Part shown: positions 36,164 through 45,798 of the stretch, in pieces
How the letters are laid out: each line of letters begins with the position of its first letter
Position numbering within the stretch: the stretch's first letter is position 1
Assembly (NCBI GenBank): GCA_035577545.1
Contig: DATLVI010000013.1
Coordinates: 1 to 64,000, forward strand
DNA from: Verrucomicrobiia bacterium
GTDB lineage: Bacteria > Verrucomicrobiota > Verrucomicrobiia > Palsa-1439
Direction: 5' to 3'
DNA: 64,000 nucleotides
The notes under the pieces: generated by a model
What the model was told of the DNA's origin: nothing
The model's database searches: none
What the model saw: only the letters and a program-made list of their open reading frames with translations
Made by a program: the position numbers and the translations under genes

Positions 36164-36191
36164 GCGGATTCGAATCCCCCCAGGCTCGCCA
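36164..36191 (+). pseudogene. Degraded copy of tRNA 3' end
   Basis: 28 nt aligning without gaps to the T-arm/acceptor/CCA end of tRNA-Lys (36040-36067), 23 of 28 positions identical, 124 nt downstream. The T-stem pairing is broken (A opposite C) and no 5' acceptor partner is present. A UUCG-type hairpin (TCCGCC-TTCG-GCGGA) immediately precedes it. It resembles a tRNA-end attachment-site remnant. Confidence 0.55.
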
Positions 36192-36253
36192 TCTTTTTGT
36201 CTTGGTCGCCGTCGCGGCTTGTAGTCTAATCCCGCCCAGTTTCCCGAGGCGAC

Positions 36254-38908
36254 ATGTTCTACAAGGTCGACAGCACCCGCTTCAGTTTTCGCGAATACTG
36301 GTGGAGCAACCGCTCGCCGGTGGTGCTCCTCGCGTGGCTGATCAAACTCCTGCATATCCCTATTCCCTCTTCCAGCGCCGACCCGACCGTGGATTCACTG
36401 CGGCCATTCGAGGTCGGGCCGGAAGCGTTCCCCGAAGCGGTGCGCGAACGCTTGCAACCGTTAATCACCGAATTGGCCGCTTGTGGGTTTCAATCGCCGG
36501 TCTACTACGCGATCGACGACAATTTCCACCAGACAAAAGTCTACCGTGTGGTGCTTTACGAGAACTCCGGGCGGGCCTTCGCCTGCATTCAATACCGGAT
36601 TTGGAACCGCCCGTATCCGGCGAAACACTTCATCTTCCCGCTGTTCGTGTCGGAGTTCAACGACGGCACGTTCCTTGTCTCTTCGGCAGGCAAAGCGCAC
36701 TTCGAAGCGCCCGCCTCCTGCCGGATCAATCGCGTCCTGAATGCCAAACCGGCCCCGTTGTGGACTTCCCACCAGCACGAGCTTGCGAAGGAAACGACGC
36801 GAAAGACCATGGTGCCGATCCGGACGGCGGACGATGTGCGGGATGCCGTCGAGCGTTACCACGCCGCGTTGCGTGACTTTCATCTGAAGCGAGGCGTGTT
36901 CAAGCCCCTGACCAATGCCGAGGAGCAGATCGCACAGGCATTCGGTGACTCGATCAAGGCGTCCACTGCCAGCGGCCTGGAGCACGCCGAGGTACTCGCG
37001 CAGTTGAACCAGATCCAGGAGAAACGCACGAGCTGGGGGAATGCCATTGTGATTCTTGCGGTGTCGATTGTGTTCTTCCTGGGTGCCGGCGCGGCGCGGT
37101 GGTCCTGGAAGATCACGCTGCTGTTGATTCCGATTCTCCTGTTCCACGAGTTTGGGCATTACGTGGCCATGCAGATATTCGATTATCGGAATGTGCGGAT
37201 GTTCTTCATCCCCTTCTTCGGGGCGGCCGTGACCGGCAAGAATTACAACGTGCCCGGCTGGAAAAAAGCGGTGGTCTCCCTGATGGGTCCGTTGCCCGGC
37301 ATTGTGCTGGGCACTCTCCTCGGCTTCGCGGGGATTGTGCTGCACAAAGCCTGGCTGACCAAGGTCGCGATGTTGGCGCTGATTCTCAATGGATTCAACC
37401 TGCTGCCCGTGCTGCCCCTCGACGGTGGCTGGGTGATGCATGCCACCCTGTTTTCGCGACATTACCTGCTCGACACGGGTTTTCGCGCGCTGGCTGCCCT
37501 GGCATTGATTGTCGGGGGCGGCTTCAGCGGGGATCGGATTCTCATGTACCTCGGCATTTTCATGCTTGTGGGATTGGTCCCTGCATTCCGCCTGGCGCGC
37601 ATCGCGGGCCGGTTGCGCAAGCGCGGCCTCCCGCCCGTGTCGCCCGACGATCAGACGATCCCGACTGAGACCGCGCAAGTGATCATCGGCGAACTGAAGC
37701 AAGCGTTCCCCAAACGTGTGACCAATCAAGTCCTCGCGCAGTACACGCTGCAGGTCTTCGAGACCCTGAACGCGCGCCCGCCAGGCTGGGCGGCTTCCCT
37801 TGCGCTGGTCTTCCTGCAGGTCATGGGAGGCATGGCGGCCCTCGTATTCGCAGGAGTATTTCTCCTCGGGCAGCGGAGCGACTTGCGGAACATGGTGGCA
37901 ACCGCCGCGACGAACCGGGCCCAACACAAGCTCGTCTGCGGTTCCGACCGAATCTGGCAGGGCGCCGGGGCATCGGGATTCTCGACCACGGTCCATAGCA
38001 CTCTGATCGCCACGTTCGCCACGCCCGCCGGGGCAGAGAAAATGTTGCCGGGATTCACCAACGCGCTGCCCGCCAATGCCGCTGTGCGGATCTTCGGCTC
38101 GACGCTGATGGTTGCTTTGCCCGCGAATGACACTGTAAGACGCAGGAAATGGCTGGCCGACCTTGAGTTGGTGAACACGAATGCTTTCGTCGCGGCTACG
38201 AATTTTCCGGCGGCCATGGCGCTCATCTGCGTCGCGCCGAACAACAGCGTGGCCGAGGCGATCCAGGAGGAGGTGCAGGAATACCTCAGCGCGTCGTCCA
38301 GTATGCATCTCATTCCCCCTTGGATCGCGCCCGACGCCCGCACCGCCGACGAGCGGGCGCAACATGCCCTCGCGCGCCATACCTACGCGAAACTGCAGCA
38401 GGCCAGCATGAAGCGCTACGGCGATCCTGCGGTTGTTGCGCTGCAAAAACGGATCCTCCAGGCGCAGAAGCGGGGTGACCAGGAAGAACTCGCGGCCTTG
38501 CGCGGCAACATGAAAGACTTGTATGCCAATCTGGCCAGGAGCGCCGTCGAAACCGTCCGAAAGGAAGGTGCGGAGAAAGTTGACGAGCAGGTTGTTGACC
38601 TCTACGCGGCGCTGCCAACGTATCCGAGCACGAACGGCGATTACCGCGCCGCGCTACAGGCCGTCTCCGTGCGTTTGGGACAGATTCCCATGTCCGATGG
38701 CCAACCGTTGCCCGGCGCGGACCGTTACTCCGCAGGGTGGGGAACCGTGACCCGCGCGGGATTGATGCTGAATTTCCCGTGGCTCTCCCTGCGCGATGCG
38801 TTCAACGGCCCGCCCGCCATCGCCGACTGGCTCTGCTCCAAAGGCTGCATCGGCCTCCGCTACGACCTCCACCCCGGCGGATCCCTGGTCGATGACGAAG
38901 AGGAATGA
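36254..38908 (+). CDS. Large M50 site-2 protease with long flanking domains
   Basis: 884 residues, more than twice the usual site-2 protease. An N-terminal soluble region of about 250 residues leads to a membrane core (about 258-460). The zinc motif is H298-EFG-H302 and the third ligand Asp390 is in NLLPVLPLDGG, both as in M50 peptidases. Another helix (about 515-540) precedes an approximately 340-residue soluble C-terminal part with charged helices (LQKRILQAQKRGDQEELAALRGN) and no PDZ visible. Intramembrane proteases of this class release membrane-bound regulators; here no adjacent anti-sigma factor is present. Substrate unknown. It starts 187 nt after tRNA-Lys. Confidence 0.88.
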   Translation: MFYKVDSTRFSFREYWWSNRSPVVLLAWLIKLLHIPIPSSSADPTVDSLRPFEVGPEAFPEAVRERLQPLITELAACGFQSPVYYAIDDNFHQTKVYRVVLYENSGRAFACIQYRIWNRPYPAKHFIFPLFVSEFNDGTFLVSSAGKAHFEAPASCRINRVLNAKPAPLWTSHQHELAKETTRKTMVPIRTADDVRDAVERYHAALRDFHLKRGVFKPLTNAEEQIAQAFGDSIKASTASGLEHAEVLAQLNQIQEKRTSWGNAIVILAVSIVFFLGAGAARWSWKITLLLIPILLFHEFGHYVAMQIFDYRNVRMFFIPFFGAAVTGKNYNVPGWKKAVVSLMGPLPGIVLGTLLGFAGIVLHKAWLTKVAMLALILNGFNLLPVLPLDGGWVMHATLFSRHYLLDTGFRALAALALIVGGGFSGDRILMYLGIFMLVGLVPAFRLARIAGRLRKRGLPPVSPDDQTIPTETAQVIIGELKQAFPKRVTNQVLAQYTLQVFETLNARPPGWAASLALVFLQVMGGMAALVFAGVFLLGQRSDLRNMVATAATNRAQHKLVCGSDRIWQGAGASGFSTTVHSTLIATFATPAGAEKMLPGFTNALPANAAVRIFGSTLMVALPANDTVRRRKWLADLELVNTNAFVAATNFPAAMALICVAPNNSVAEAIQEEVQEYLSASSSMHLIPPWIAPDARTADERAQHALARHTYAKLQQASMKRYGDPAVVALQKRILQAQKRGDQEELAALRGNMKDLYANLARSAVETVRKEGAEKVDEQVVDLYAALPTYPSTNGDYRAALQAVSVRLGQIPMSDGQPLPGADRYSAGWGTVTRAGLMLNFPWLSLRDAFNGPPAIADWLCSKGCIGLRYDLHPGGSLVDDEEE

Positions 38909-38956
38909 TCTCCGCCGCGCTTGCCAGCGTCCGTTGACGCTCCTAAAATCCAGCCC

Positions 38957-41080
38957 ATGACCGTGGCGATTTCACCGCATCAACTCCTTGAAACCCACTT
39001 CGGGTTCCGGGAATTCCTCGAGGGGCAGGAGGATGTGGTCAATGCCATCGTGGAAGGGCACGATGCGCTGGTCATCATGCCGACGGGCGGAGGGAAGTCG
39101 CTCTGCTATCAATTGCCAGCGTTGGCGCTTGAAGGAATCACGGTTGTGGTGTCGCCACTGATTGCCTTGATGAAAGACCAGGTGGATTCGCTGTTGGAAA
39201 AGAAGATCCCCGCAACATTCATCAACTCCTCGCTGGGCCAGTCGGAGCTGAACGAGCGGATCGACGCGATGGCGCGTGGAGAATATCGGCTGGTGTACAT
39301 CGCGCCCGAACGTTTCAAGAGCGAGCGGTTCGTGCAGGCCCTCGCGCCGCTGTCCATCGCGCTCTTCGCTGTCGACGAGGCGCATTGCATCTCGCAATGG
39401 GGCCACGACTTCCGGCCCGATTACATCCGCTTGAAATGGGCATTAAAGGATTTGGGGCAGCCGCAGGTCATGGCGTTGACCGCCACCGCGACGCCGGAGG
39501 TCCGCGAGGACATCATCGAACAGTTGGGCCTTGGTAAATTCGGCAGGCAACCGCCCCGCGTGTTCGTTTCCGGGTTCGCGCGCCACAATCTGACGCTGGG
39601 CATGACCTCCGCCAAGGGCCGGGCGGAGAAGCTGGCGCGCATTGTGGAATTCGCCACGCAATTAAAAACCGGCATCGTCTATTGCGCGACGCGCAAGAAC
39701 GTTGAGAAGGTCGCCACCCACCTCAAGGGCGAAAAGATTCCCTGCGTCGCCTATCACGCCGGGCTGACCGACGACCAGCGCACGAAAGCCCAGACGAAGT
39801 TCATGAACGGCAACTGCGGCGTAGCCGTGGCGACGAACGCGTTCGGCATGGGTATCGATCGCGCCGATCTGCGGTTCGTCATTCACTACGACATTCCCGG
39901 CAGTATCGAAGCCTACTACCAGGAAGCGGGCCGTGCAGGACGCGATGGCGAACCCTCCCGTTGCGAGGTCCTCTACAATTACGCCGACGTGCGGACGCAG
40001 GAGTTTTTCATCGAAGGCGCCAATCCGTCGCGCGAAGTGATCGCGAACCTGTATCACGTGCTGCGCCGGCTCGCCCTAAACGGCCCGATTCAATTGCCCA
40101 TCTCCGATATTGCCGAGTTGGTGCCCTCAACGAAGAACAGCATGGCCGTCGGCTCAGCACTGTACCAACTGGAACGCGCGAATTTCATCAAACGCGAATA
40201 CCAACAAGGCTCGCGCACCTACACGACGCGGCTCGTGGACCCGATCAAGCCACTCGACGAACTGCCCATCGATTTCGAGCGGCTGGACAAGAAGCGCGAG
40301 CGCGATTTCGCCAAATTGCACCGGATGATCGCGTACGCCGACCATCACGGTTGCCGTCATCATTTCATCCTGCAGTATTTCGGCGACACGGAAACGGGGG
40401 AGGGATGCACCGTCTGTGACAATTGCCTCGCGAAAGCCGATTCCGCGGCCCGCTTCCCGACCGACGAAGAGACGGTCGCCATCCAGAAAGCCCTGAGCTG
40501 CGTGGCGCGCGTCGACGGATGCTTCGGGCGCGGACGTATCGCGCAGTGTTTGGTCGGGTCGCGCTCAAAGGAAGTCCTCGACACCCGGCTGGATCGGCTC
40601 AGCACGTACGGGTTGTTGAAGGATTTGGGTGAGGACTACGTGTGGGGTCTGTTGAACACCCTCATTCGCACCGGTTGTCTGGCAGTAAGCAGCGGTCAAT
40701 ACCCGACACTTTCCCTGACCGAACTGGGCGGCGACATCATGCGGAAAAAGCAGCGAATTCCCATGGTCTTGCCCGACGTCAAAGCCAAACCGCGTTCCTC
40801 CGCACGCACGTCGAAGGGCGCTGCCTCTAAACGTGATGAACCCGGCGATTACGACGAGAAGCTGTTCGACGCATTGCGCGCCTGGCGGCGGGACAAGGCG
40901 GCGGCTCTCGGCAATGTGCCCGCGTATATCATTTATCCCGACCGGACCCTGCAAGAGCTGGCCCGCGTCAAGCCGCAGTCGGACGCCGAGCTGCTGGAAG
41001 TGCGCGGCATCGGTCCCGCCAAAGCCCGGCAATTCGGCAAAGAGACGCTGGCCATGATTCGCGAGCTTGGCCAGCGGTAA
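38957..41080 (+). CDS. recQ: ATP-dependent DNA helicase RecQ
   Basis: A 3'-5' superfamily 2 helicase for recombination and fork repair. 707 residues: Walker A TGGGKS (43-48), DEAH box (140-143) in VDEAHCISQWGHDFRPDY, motif VI QEAGRAGRDG, the RQC zinc cysteines (HGCRHHFILQYFGD ... CTVCDNC) with winged helix, and a C-terminal HRDC domain (LFDALRAWRRDKAAALGNVPAYIIYPD). ATG 38957 gives the family N-terminus; a TTG at 38921 is upstream but unlikely. Confidence 0.96.
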   Translation: MTVAISPHQLLETHFGFREFLEGQEDVVNAIVEGHDALVIMPTGGGKSLCYQLPALALEGITVVVSPLIALMKDQVDSLLEKKIPATFINSSLGQSELNERIDAMARGEYRLVYIAPERFKSERFVQALAPLSIALFAVDEAHCISQWGHDFRPDYIRLKWALKDLGQPQVMALTATATPEVREDIIEQLGLGKFGRQPPRVFVSGFARHNLTLGMTSAKGRAEKLARIVEFATQLKTGIVYCATRKNVEKVATHLKGEKIPCVAYHAGLTDDQRTKAQTKFMNGNCGVAVATNAFGMGIDRADLRFVIHYDIPGSIEAYYQEAGRAGRDGEPSRCEVLYNYADVRTQEFFIEGANPSREVIANLYHVLRRLALNGPIQLPISDIAELVPSTKNSMAVGSALYQLERANFIKREYQQGSRTYTTRLVDPIKPLDELPIDFERLDKKRERDFAKLHRMIAYADHHGCRHHFILQYFGDTETGEGCTVCDNCLAKADSAARFPTDEETVAIQKALSCVARVDGCFGRGRIAQCLVGSRSKEVLDTRLDRLSTYGLLKDLGEDYVWGLLNTLIRTGCLAVSSGQYPTLSLTELGGDIMRKKQRIPMVLPDVKAKPRSSARTSKGAASKRDEPGDYDEKLFDALRAWRRDKAAALGNVPAYIIYPDRTLQELARVKPQSDAELLEVRGIGPAKARQFGKETLAMIRELGQR

Positions 41081-41132
41081 AACCGGGTTTCGATTTGCGA
41101 GCATCGTAAAAGTGTTCTATTCTTCTAGGGTT

Positions 41133-42035
41133 ATGTTGGGGTCGTCGAATCAACAGAGGGTAGGCGGGCCGTTTGATCGGTTCTCAGGCCCGTTTCGTGA
41201 TTTGGTCGCCCGCTTCGGCTCGGTCGTAAAGCTCCTCATCGTCGTTAACATCGTTATTTTCTTTCTCCAGCTCATCGGTAACGCGTCGAATCTCCCGTAC
41301 CTGGATCGGTACCTCACTTTGAGCGCCGATGGAATACGTCGCGGCTTTGTGTGGCAGTTCGTGACGTACATGTTTCTGCACGCCAATGTCTGGCACATCC
41401 TGGGCAATATGTTTTTCCTGTGGTTCTTTGGCACCGAAGTCGAATACTTCATCGGCCAGAAGTATTTTACGCGACTGTACTTCATGTCGGGTATCGTCGG
41501 CGCGGCGCTGTGGCTGTCATTCAACTTCACGCCGTACGTGATCGGGGAACATCAGGTCTATGCCACGTGCATCGGTGCGTCCGCCGCGGTGCTCGGGTGC
41601 GTGGTCGCGTTTGCGACATTATTTCCCGACCGCGAATTGACATTGCTGCTGTTTTTCATCCTGCCCATCACCCTGCGCGCGAAATACCTGGCCATGATTG
41701 CGGTCGCGATCGATGTCGCGGTGCTGTTGCAGGGTGGGGGTGGCGGTGTGGCCAACCTTGCGCATCTCGGCGGCGCGGCTTTCGGTTACCTGTACATCAA
41801 ACAGCTCGGCTACGGCACGACGCCCCGATGGCTGCTCTGGCTTCAGGGCATCACTGCGCGGCTGAAACCACGCCCGCGTCCGACCCCGCGCAACATGTCA
41901 TCCGAGGAGTTTATCCAGGAACAGGTCGATCCGATTCTCGATAAGATCGCTCGTGAAGGCATGCAGAGCCTGACCCGTCGCGAGCGGAAGATACTTGAAT
42001 CCGCGAAGGATTTGATGCAGAAGCGACAGCGGTAA
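41133..42035 (+). CDS. Rhomboid intramembrane serine protease
   Basis: 300 residues, six predicted membrane helices. The catalytic Ser150 is in CIGASAAVLG (GASA instead of the common GASG) and His211 in NLAHLGGAAFGYL, with the HANVWHILGNM oxyanion-side helix. A cytosolic tail of about 70 residues ends with a basic helix (LTRRERKILESAKDLMQKR). ATG 41133 follows AGGG; the frame extends upstream into recQ. It lies 6 nt before glnE. Confidence 0.92.
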   Translation: MLGSSNQQRVGGPFDRFSGPFRDLVARFGSVVKLLIVVNIVIFFLQLIGNASNLPYLDRYLTLSADGIRRGFVWQFVTYMFLHANVWHILGNMFFLWFFGTEVEYFIGQKYFTRLYFMSGIVGAALWLSFNFTPYVIGEHQVYATCIGASAAVLGCVVAFATLFPDRELTLLLFFILPITLRAKYLAMIAVAIDVAVLLQGGGGGVANLAHLGGAAFGYLYIKQLGYGTTPRWLLWLQGITARLKPRPRPTPRNMSSEEFIQEQVDPILDKIAREGMQSLTRRERKILESAKDLMQKRQR

Positions 42036-42041
42036 ACCCGC

Positions 42042-45000
42042 ATGCCGCACAAGCGCCAGAAAAAGTCATCGGTAAAGACCGCCTCCACGCGGCGCTCGTC
42101 GTCGAAGACGGTAAACCTGCTTCCCCGGCTGATTGGCAAACGCCCGTCCTCGAAGCCGGTCGCCCAACAGTTGTTGCGCGACCACGGGTTCCGGGATGCC
42201 GCGCGGGTGCTTGCCGCCATCGGGCGGTTATACGAAGACGAATTGCAGCGCCGCAATCTGACGACAGTTTTCAGCCACTTGCTCCGGGCCTGCGAGAAGT
42301 CGGCCGACCCCGACCGGGCGCTGGTCAATTTCGAGCGTCTCGTGGCGGCCCTGCCGAATCCCAACATTTTCTACCACTACCTGCATGAATCACCGGACCG
42401 GCTCGAGTTGCTGGTAAAGATTTTCGCGCACTCGCAGGCCCTCGCCGATACGCTGACGCGCAACGCCGAGCACTTCCACTTCCTCATTGCGTCGCAGACA
42501 CTCGAGAGACCGCGCGAGAAAGCCTGGCTCGCGGCCGAATTGAAGCGCCTCCTGTTGCCAATCCGGGTTCCCGCGCAGAAGTACGACGCAATCCGTCGCT
42601 TCCGTCGCCGCGAAACGCTGCGCATCGGCGCGCGCGACCTGGTCGGGAGCGCCACGGTGGAGGAGACCACGCTGGAATTGTCGAACCTGGCCGACGTGTG
42701 TTTGCAGTCGGTGTTTGAGATCGCGCTGGGCTCGTTGCGCGCGCAATACAAACTAAAAGAAAGCACGGTGACGGCTACCGGACGCTTCTCTATCGTCGGC
42801 ATGGGAAAACTCGGCGGCCAGGAACTCAATTATTCCAGCGATGTGGACGTAATCTTCGTCTATGGCGAAGAAGGGGCCCTCACGCCGACGCTTACCAACC
42901 ACCAGTTCTTCACCAAACTCGCCGAGGAGATTATCCGTGCCGTCGCCGCATCGAGCGCCGAGGGAAACATCTTCCGCATCGATCTGCGGCTGCGACCCGA
43001 GGGCAAATCCGGCCCGCTCGTGCGGTCGCTTGACAGTTGCGAAAATTACTACGCGGAGTTCGGCGAGACATGGGAGCGCATGGCATTGATCAAAGGGCGG
43101 CCCGTGGCTGGCGATGAGAAGGTCGGCGGGGAGTTTATCGAGATGGTGCAGCCGTTTGTGTACGCGCGGCATGCGGGGGAAAACGTGATCCAGCAGATGG
43201 CCGCCCTGAAGAAGCGCATCGAAGAGGAAGTCGTGCGCGAAGGGCACCTCAGCCGACACGTCAAACTCGGGATCGGCGGCATCCGCGAGATTGAATTCAT
43301 CGTGCAAGCGTTTCAAATCCTGCGCGGGGCTCGGCTGGTGCAGTTGCGCGACCGGAATACGTTGCGAACCCTCCTGACGCTGGTGAAAACGAAGACGCTC
43401 TCCGAGGCGGAGGCGACGGCCTTGGCGGATGCCTACCGGTTTCTGCGCAACGTCGAACACCGCTTGCAGATGGAGATGGAACTGCAAACGCACACGATTC
43501 CCGACGAAGAGCACGCGCTTTATCGGCTGGCGCGCAGCCTGGGGTTCAACACGGTGAAGAAGTTTTACGCAGCGCAAGGGGCCCATACCACGGCGGTGCG
43601 CAAGATTTACGAGTCGGTACTCGCCGACGCCGGGGTCAGCGGCGCCACGAAGACGGCGGAGACGTTGCTGGCGCCGGATAAATTACCCGGGGCGTTGGCG
43701 GACGCGGGGTTTGCGGATGTGTCGGCGGCGCTGAAGGTGGTCGAGAATCTCTGGGACGGACCCGGATTCGGGCACGTGTCTCAACGGACGAAGGACCTGT
43801 TTGTCAGTTTGTTCCCCGCGCTGCTGGGCTGCTCGAGGCTGGTGGCGGATCCCGACGCGGCCCTGGCGCGGTTCGACAGATTCGTGAGCGCCTACGGCTC
43901 GCGTGGTTTACTTTATGAGATTTTCGCGAGCCACCCGAAGCTCGTCGAAATGCTGATGCGCCTGGGCGATGCGAGCCGCTATTTGAGCGAGGCGCTCGCG
44001 CGCCAGCCGGAGTTACTCGACGAGATCAGCGGCGGCGCACTGAGCGATCCAAAGGGCCTGGACCGCATGTATAAGGAATTATGCGCGGCGCAGGAAGAGG
44101 ATTCGGAACCGATGGCTGTGGCGCGACGTTGGAAGCAGTCGGAAATGGTGCGCATCGGGATTGAGGACGTGATGGGCTTGGTGGACATCGAGCAGACCCA
44201 CACGCAGATGACGGCGCTGGCGGAGGCATGCCTGCGTTTCGCCGTGGCGCACGCACAGAAGGAACTTGGACTAAAAAGGCTTTCGTTCGTCGTGATCGGC
44301 ATGGGCAAGTTCGGCGGCCGGGAACTCGGTTACGGCGCAGACCTCGACGTGCTCTTCGTCGGTGGAACCGGCCCGAACGACCAGGCCCGGGCAATCAAAC
44401 TGGCGTCGAGCGTGATTGATTTCATGGGACGGCAGACCAGTGCCGGCGCGCTGTTTCCGGTGGACCCGCGGCTGCGGCCCGACGGCGTGAAAGGGACGCT
44501 GGCGAGTTCCTTGGATGCGCATCGCGATTACTACATCAAGCGCGCGCAGCTTTGGGAGCGGCAAGCGCTCATCAAGGCGCGCTTCGTTGCGGGCGACGCC
44601 AAACTCGGCCAGGACTTCATGCAGATGGTGCACGAGATTGTCTACGGCCGCGCGGCGACTACGGAGGAATTGGAACAAGTCCGGCAGATGCGCCACCGCA
44701 TCGAGACCGAACGCGGCGACCAGCAGCGCGTCGATCTGGAATTCAAGACCGGCCCGGGCGGATTGGTAGACGTGGAATTCCTGGTTCAGGCGTTGCAGTT
44801 GCGGCACGGTCATACCTACCCGCAATTGCGCACCGCCCACACGCTGGCGGTGCTGAACCGACTCACCGCGCTCGGCCTCATTGAAGAAGACGCCAGCGCG
44901 TTGCTGCGGACGAATTACTTCTTTCTCCGCCGCATCGAATCCGTCCTGCGCCGTGTCGAGAACACCAGCGTCTCCAGGATCCCCGTCGACGATCGTGAAC

Positions 45001-45116
45001 AACAACACCTCGCCAGGCGCCTCGGGTTTGCCACCGTCGCTGAATTTCTAGGGGCTTACCGCCACGCCACTGGCAAAACTCGTGAAATCTACGAAGAGCT
45101 CTTGCCTGCCAATTGA
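42042..45116 (+). CDS. glnE: Glutamine synthetase adenylyltransferase/adenylyl-removing enzyme
   Basis: GlnE reversibly adenylylates glutamine synthetase in response to nitrogen status through PII. 1024 residues with two nucleotidyltransferase domains in tandem, each with its signature (GMGKLGGQELNYSSDVD near residue 250; GMGKFGGRELGYGADLD near 755) and each followed by a helical GlnD/PII-uridylyltransferase-like bundle. Both Asp-x-Asp pairs are intact, so both activities should be retained. The stop codon directly abuts the stop of the convergent membrane-protein gene. Confidence 0.95.
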   Translation: MPHKRQKKSSVKTASTRRSSSKTVNLLPRLIGKRPSSKPVAQQLLRDHGFRDAARVLAAIGRLYEDELQRRNLTTVFSHLLRACEKSADPDRALVNFERLVAALPNPNIFYHYLHESPDRLELLVKIFAHSQALADTLTRNAEHFHFLIASQTLERPREKAWLAAELKRLLLPIRVPAQKYDAIRRFRRRETLRIGARDLVGSATVEETTLELSNLADVCLQSVFEIALGSLRAQYKLKESTVTATGRFSIVGMGKLGGQELNYSSDVDVIFVYGEEGALTPTLTNHQFFTKLAEEIIRAVAASSAEGNIFRIDLRLRPEGKSGPLVRSLDSCENYYAEFGETWERMALIKGRPVAGDEKVGGEFIEMVQPFVYARHAGENVIQQMAALKKRIEEEVVREGHLSRHVKLGIGGIREIEFIVQAFQILRGARLVQLRDRNTLRTLLTLVKTKTLSEAEATALADAYRFLRNVEHRLQMEMELQTHTIPDEEHALYRLARSLGFNTVKKFYAAQGAHTTAVRKIYESVLADAGVSGATKTAETLLAPDKLPGALADAGFADVSAALKVVENLWDGPGFGHVSQRTKDLFVSLFPALLGCSRLVADPDAALARFDRFVSAYGSRGLLYEIFASHPKLVEMLMRLGDASRYLSEALARQPELLDEISGGALSDPKGLDRMYKELCAAQEEDSEPMAVARRWKQSEMVRIGIEDVMGLVDIEQTHTQMTALAEACLRFAVAHAQKELGLKRLSFVVIGMGKFGGRELGYGADLDVLFVGGTGPNDQARAIKLASSVIDFMGRQTSAGALFPVDPRLRPDGVKGTLASSLDAHRDYYIKRAQLWERQALIKARFVAGDAKLGQDFMQMVHEIVYGRAATTEELEQVRQMRHRIETERGDQQRVDLEFKTGPGGLVDVEFLVQALQLRHGHTYPQLRTAHTLAVLNRLTALGLIEEDASALLRTNYFFLRRIESVLRRVENTSVSRIPVDDREQQHLARRLGFATVAEFLGAYRHATGKTREIYEELLPAN

Positions 45117-45680
45117 CTAGGGCGACGATTTGCGTTCCAGCTCAAGAAGCGTTGGTCCGACGAGGTTGCCAATGTAGGTGCCGGTCGAGAAGATGACGGA
45201 TACGAACCCAACGATTGCGACGAGGACGGCGATAAATGCCTGGAAGTGTTGCTTTTCAAGGCGTTCAAGTGATGGCGTGTAGGCAATGAGGCCGATCACT
45301 GCCGCCACGACAATGACGGCGTCAACGCTCGCCCGTTGCCAATAGCTGCCGCCCAGATGCAGCCACATCCCGAACTCATCGAATGTCAGACCCATGGCTA
45401 TACCGTAGAGCAATGCGGCGAGTTCACACTTACGTCCATCAGGCCGCGCAAAGACGGAGTAACCACAAACAGCGGAGAGCAGGAAGATGCCATAGTTGAG
45501 GTGATGGACATGTGTGCCCTGCAGAAAAAAATAGAAGTTGGGCATCCGGTCCGACATGATCAGGAACACGCAGATTCGTGAAGTGATGAACGTCATGATG
45601 AACCCAAACAACGCCCGTCGCGCCAGCCGGTCGAACGTCTCCTGGGGATGCGTCGACTTGAAAGGCATGGGGATGTTCAT
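45117..45680 (-). CDS. Conserved-looking integral membrane protein, unknown
   Basis: 187 residues with four or five membrane helices. A His-rich segment GTHVHHLNYG precedes a helix, and an acid-rich GLTFDEFGMWLHLG follows the next one, suggesting a metal-binding intramembrane site; this is inference. ATG 45680 follows GGGAGAG. No recognised family. The gene ends flush against glnE (TGA then CTA) and diverges from the SsnA gene. Confidence 0.75.
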   Translation of the reverse strand: MNIPMPFKSTHPQETFDRLARRALFGFIMTFITSRICVFLIMSDRMPNFYFFLQGTHVHHLNYGIFLLSAVCGYSVFARPDGRKCELAALLYGIAMGLTFDEFGMWLHLGGSYWQRASVDAVIVVAAVIGLIAYTPSLERLEKQHFQAFIAVLVAIVGFVSVIFSTGTYIGNLVGPTLLELERKSSP

Positions 45681-45798
45681 CTCTCCCAATCTTACCCTTA
45701 TCCATTGTGAGCCAGCAAAGCGAAAATGGTTGTCAGCGTCCCAGGCAAGCGCGGGATTGACGGGGGTGGGAGATTCATGTTAACCGCTTGGCGAAGCC

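Noticed and set aside
36461-38446. 661-residue minus-strand ORF
   Set aside because: Shadow of the site-2 protease gene; His/Arg-rich with no fold-like pattern, while the plus frame has intact HEFGH and LDGG motifs.
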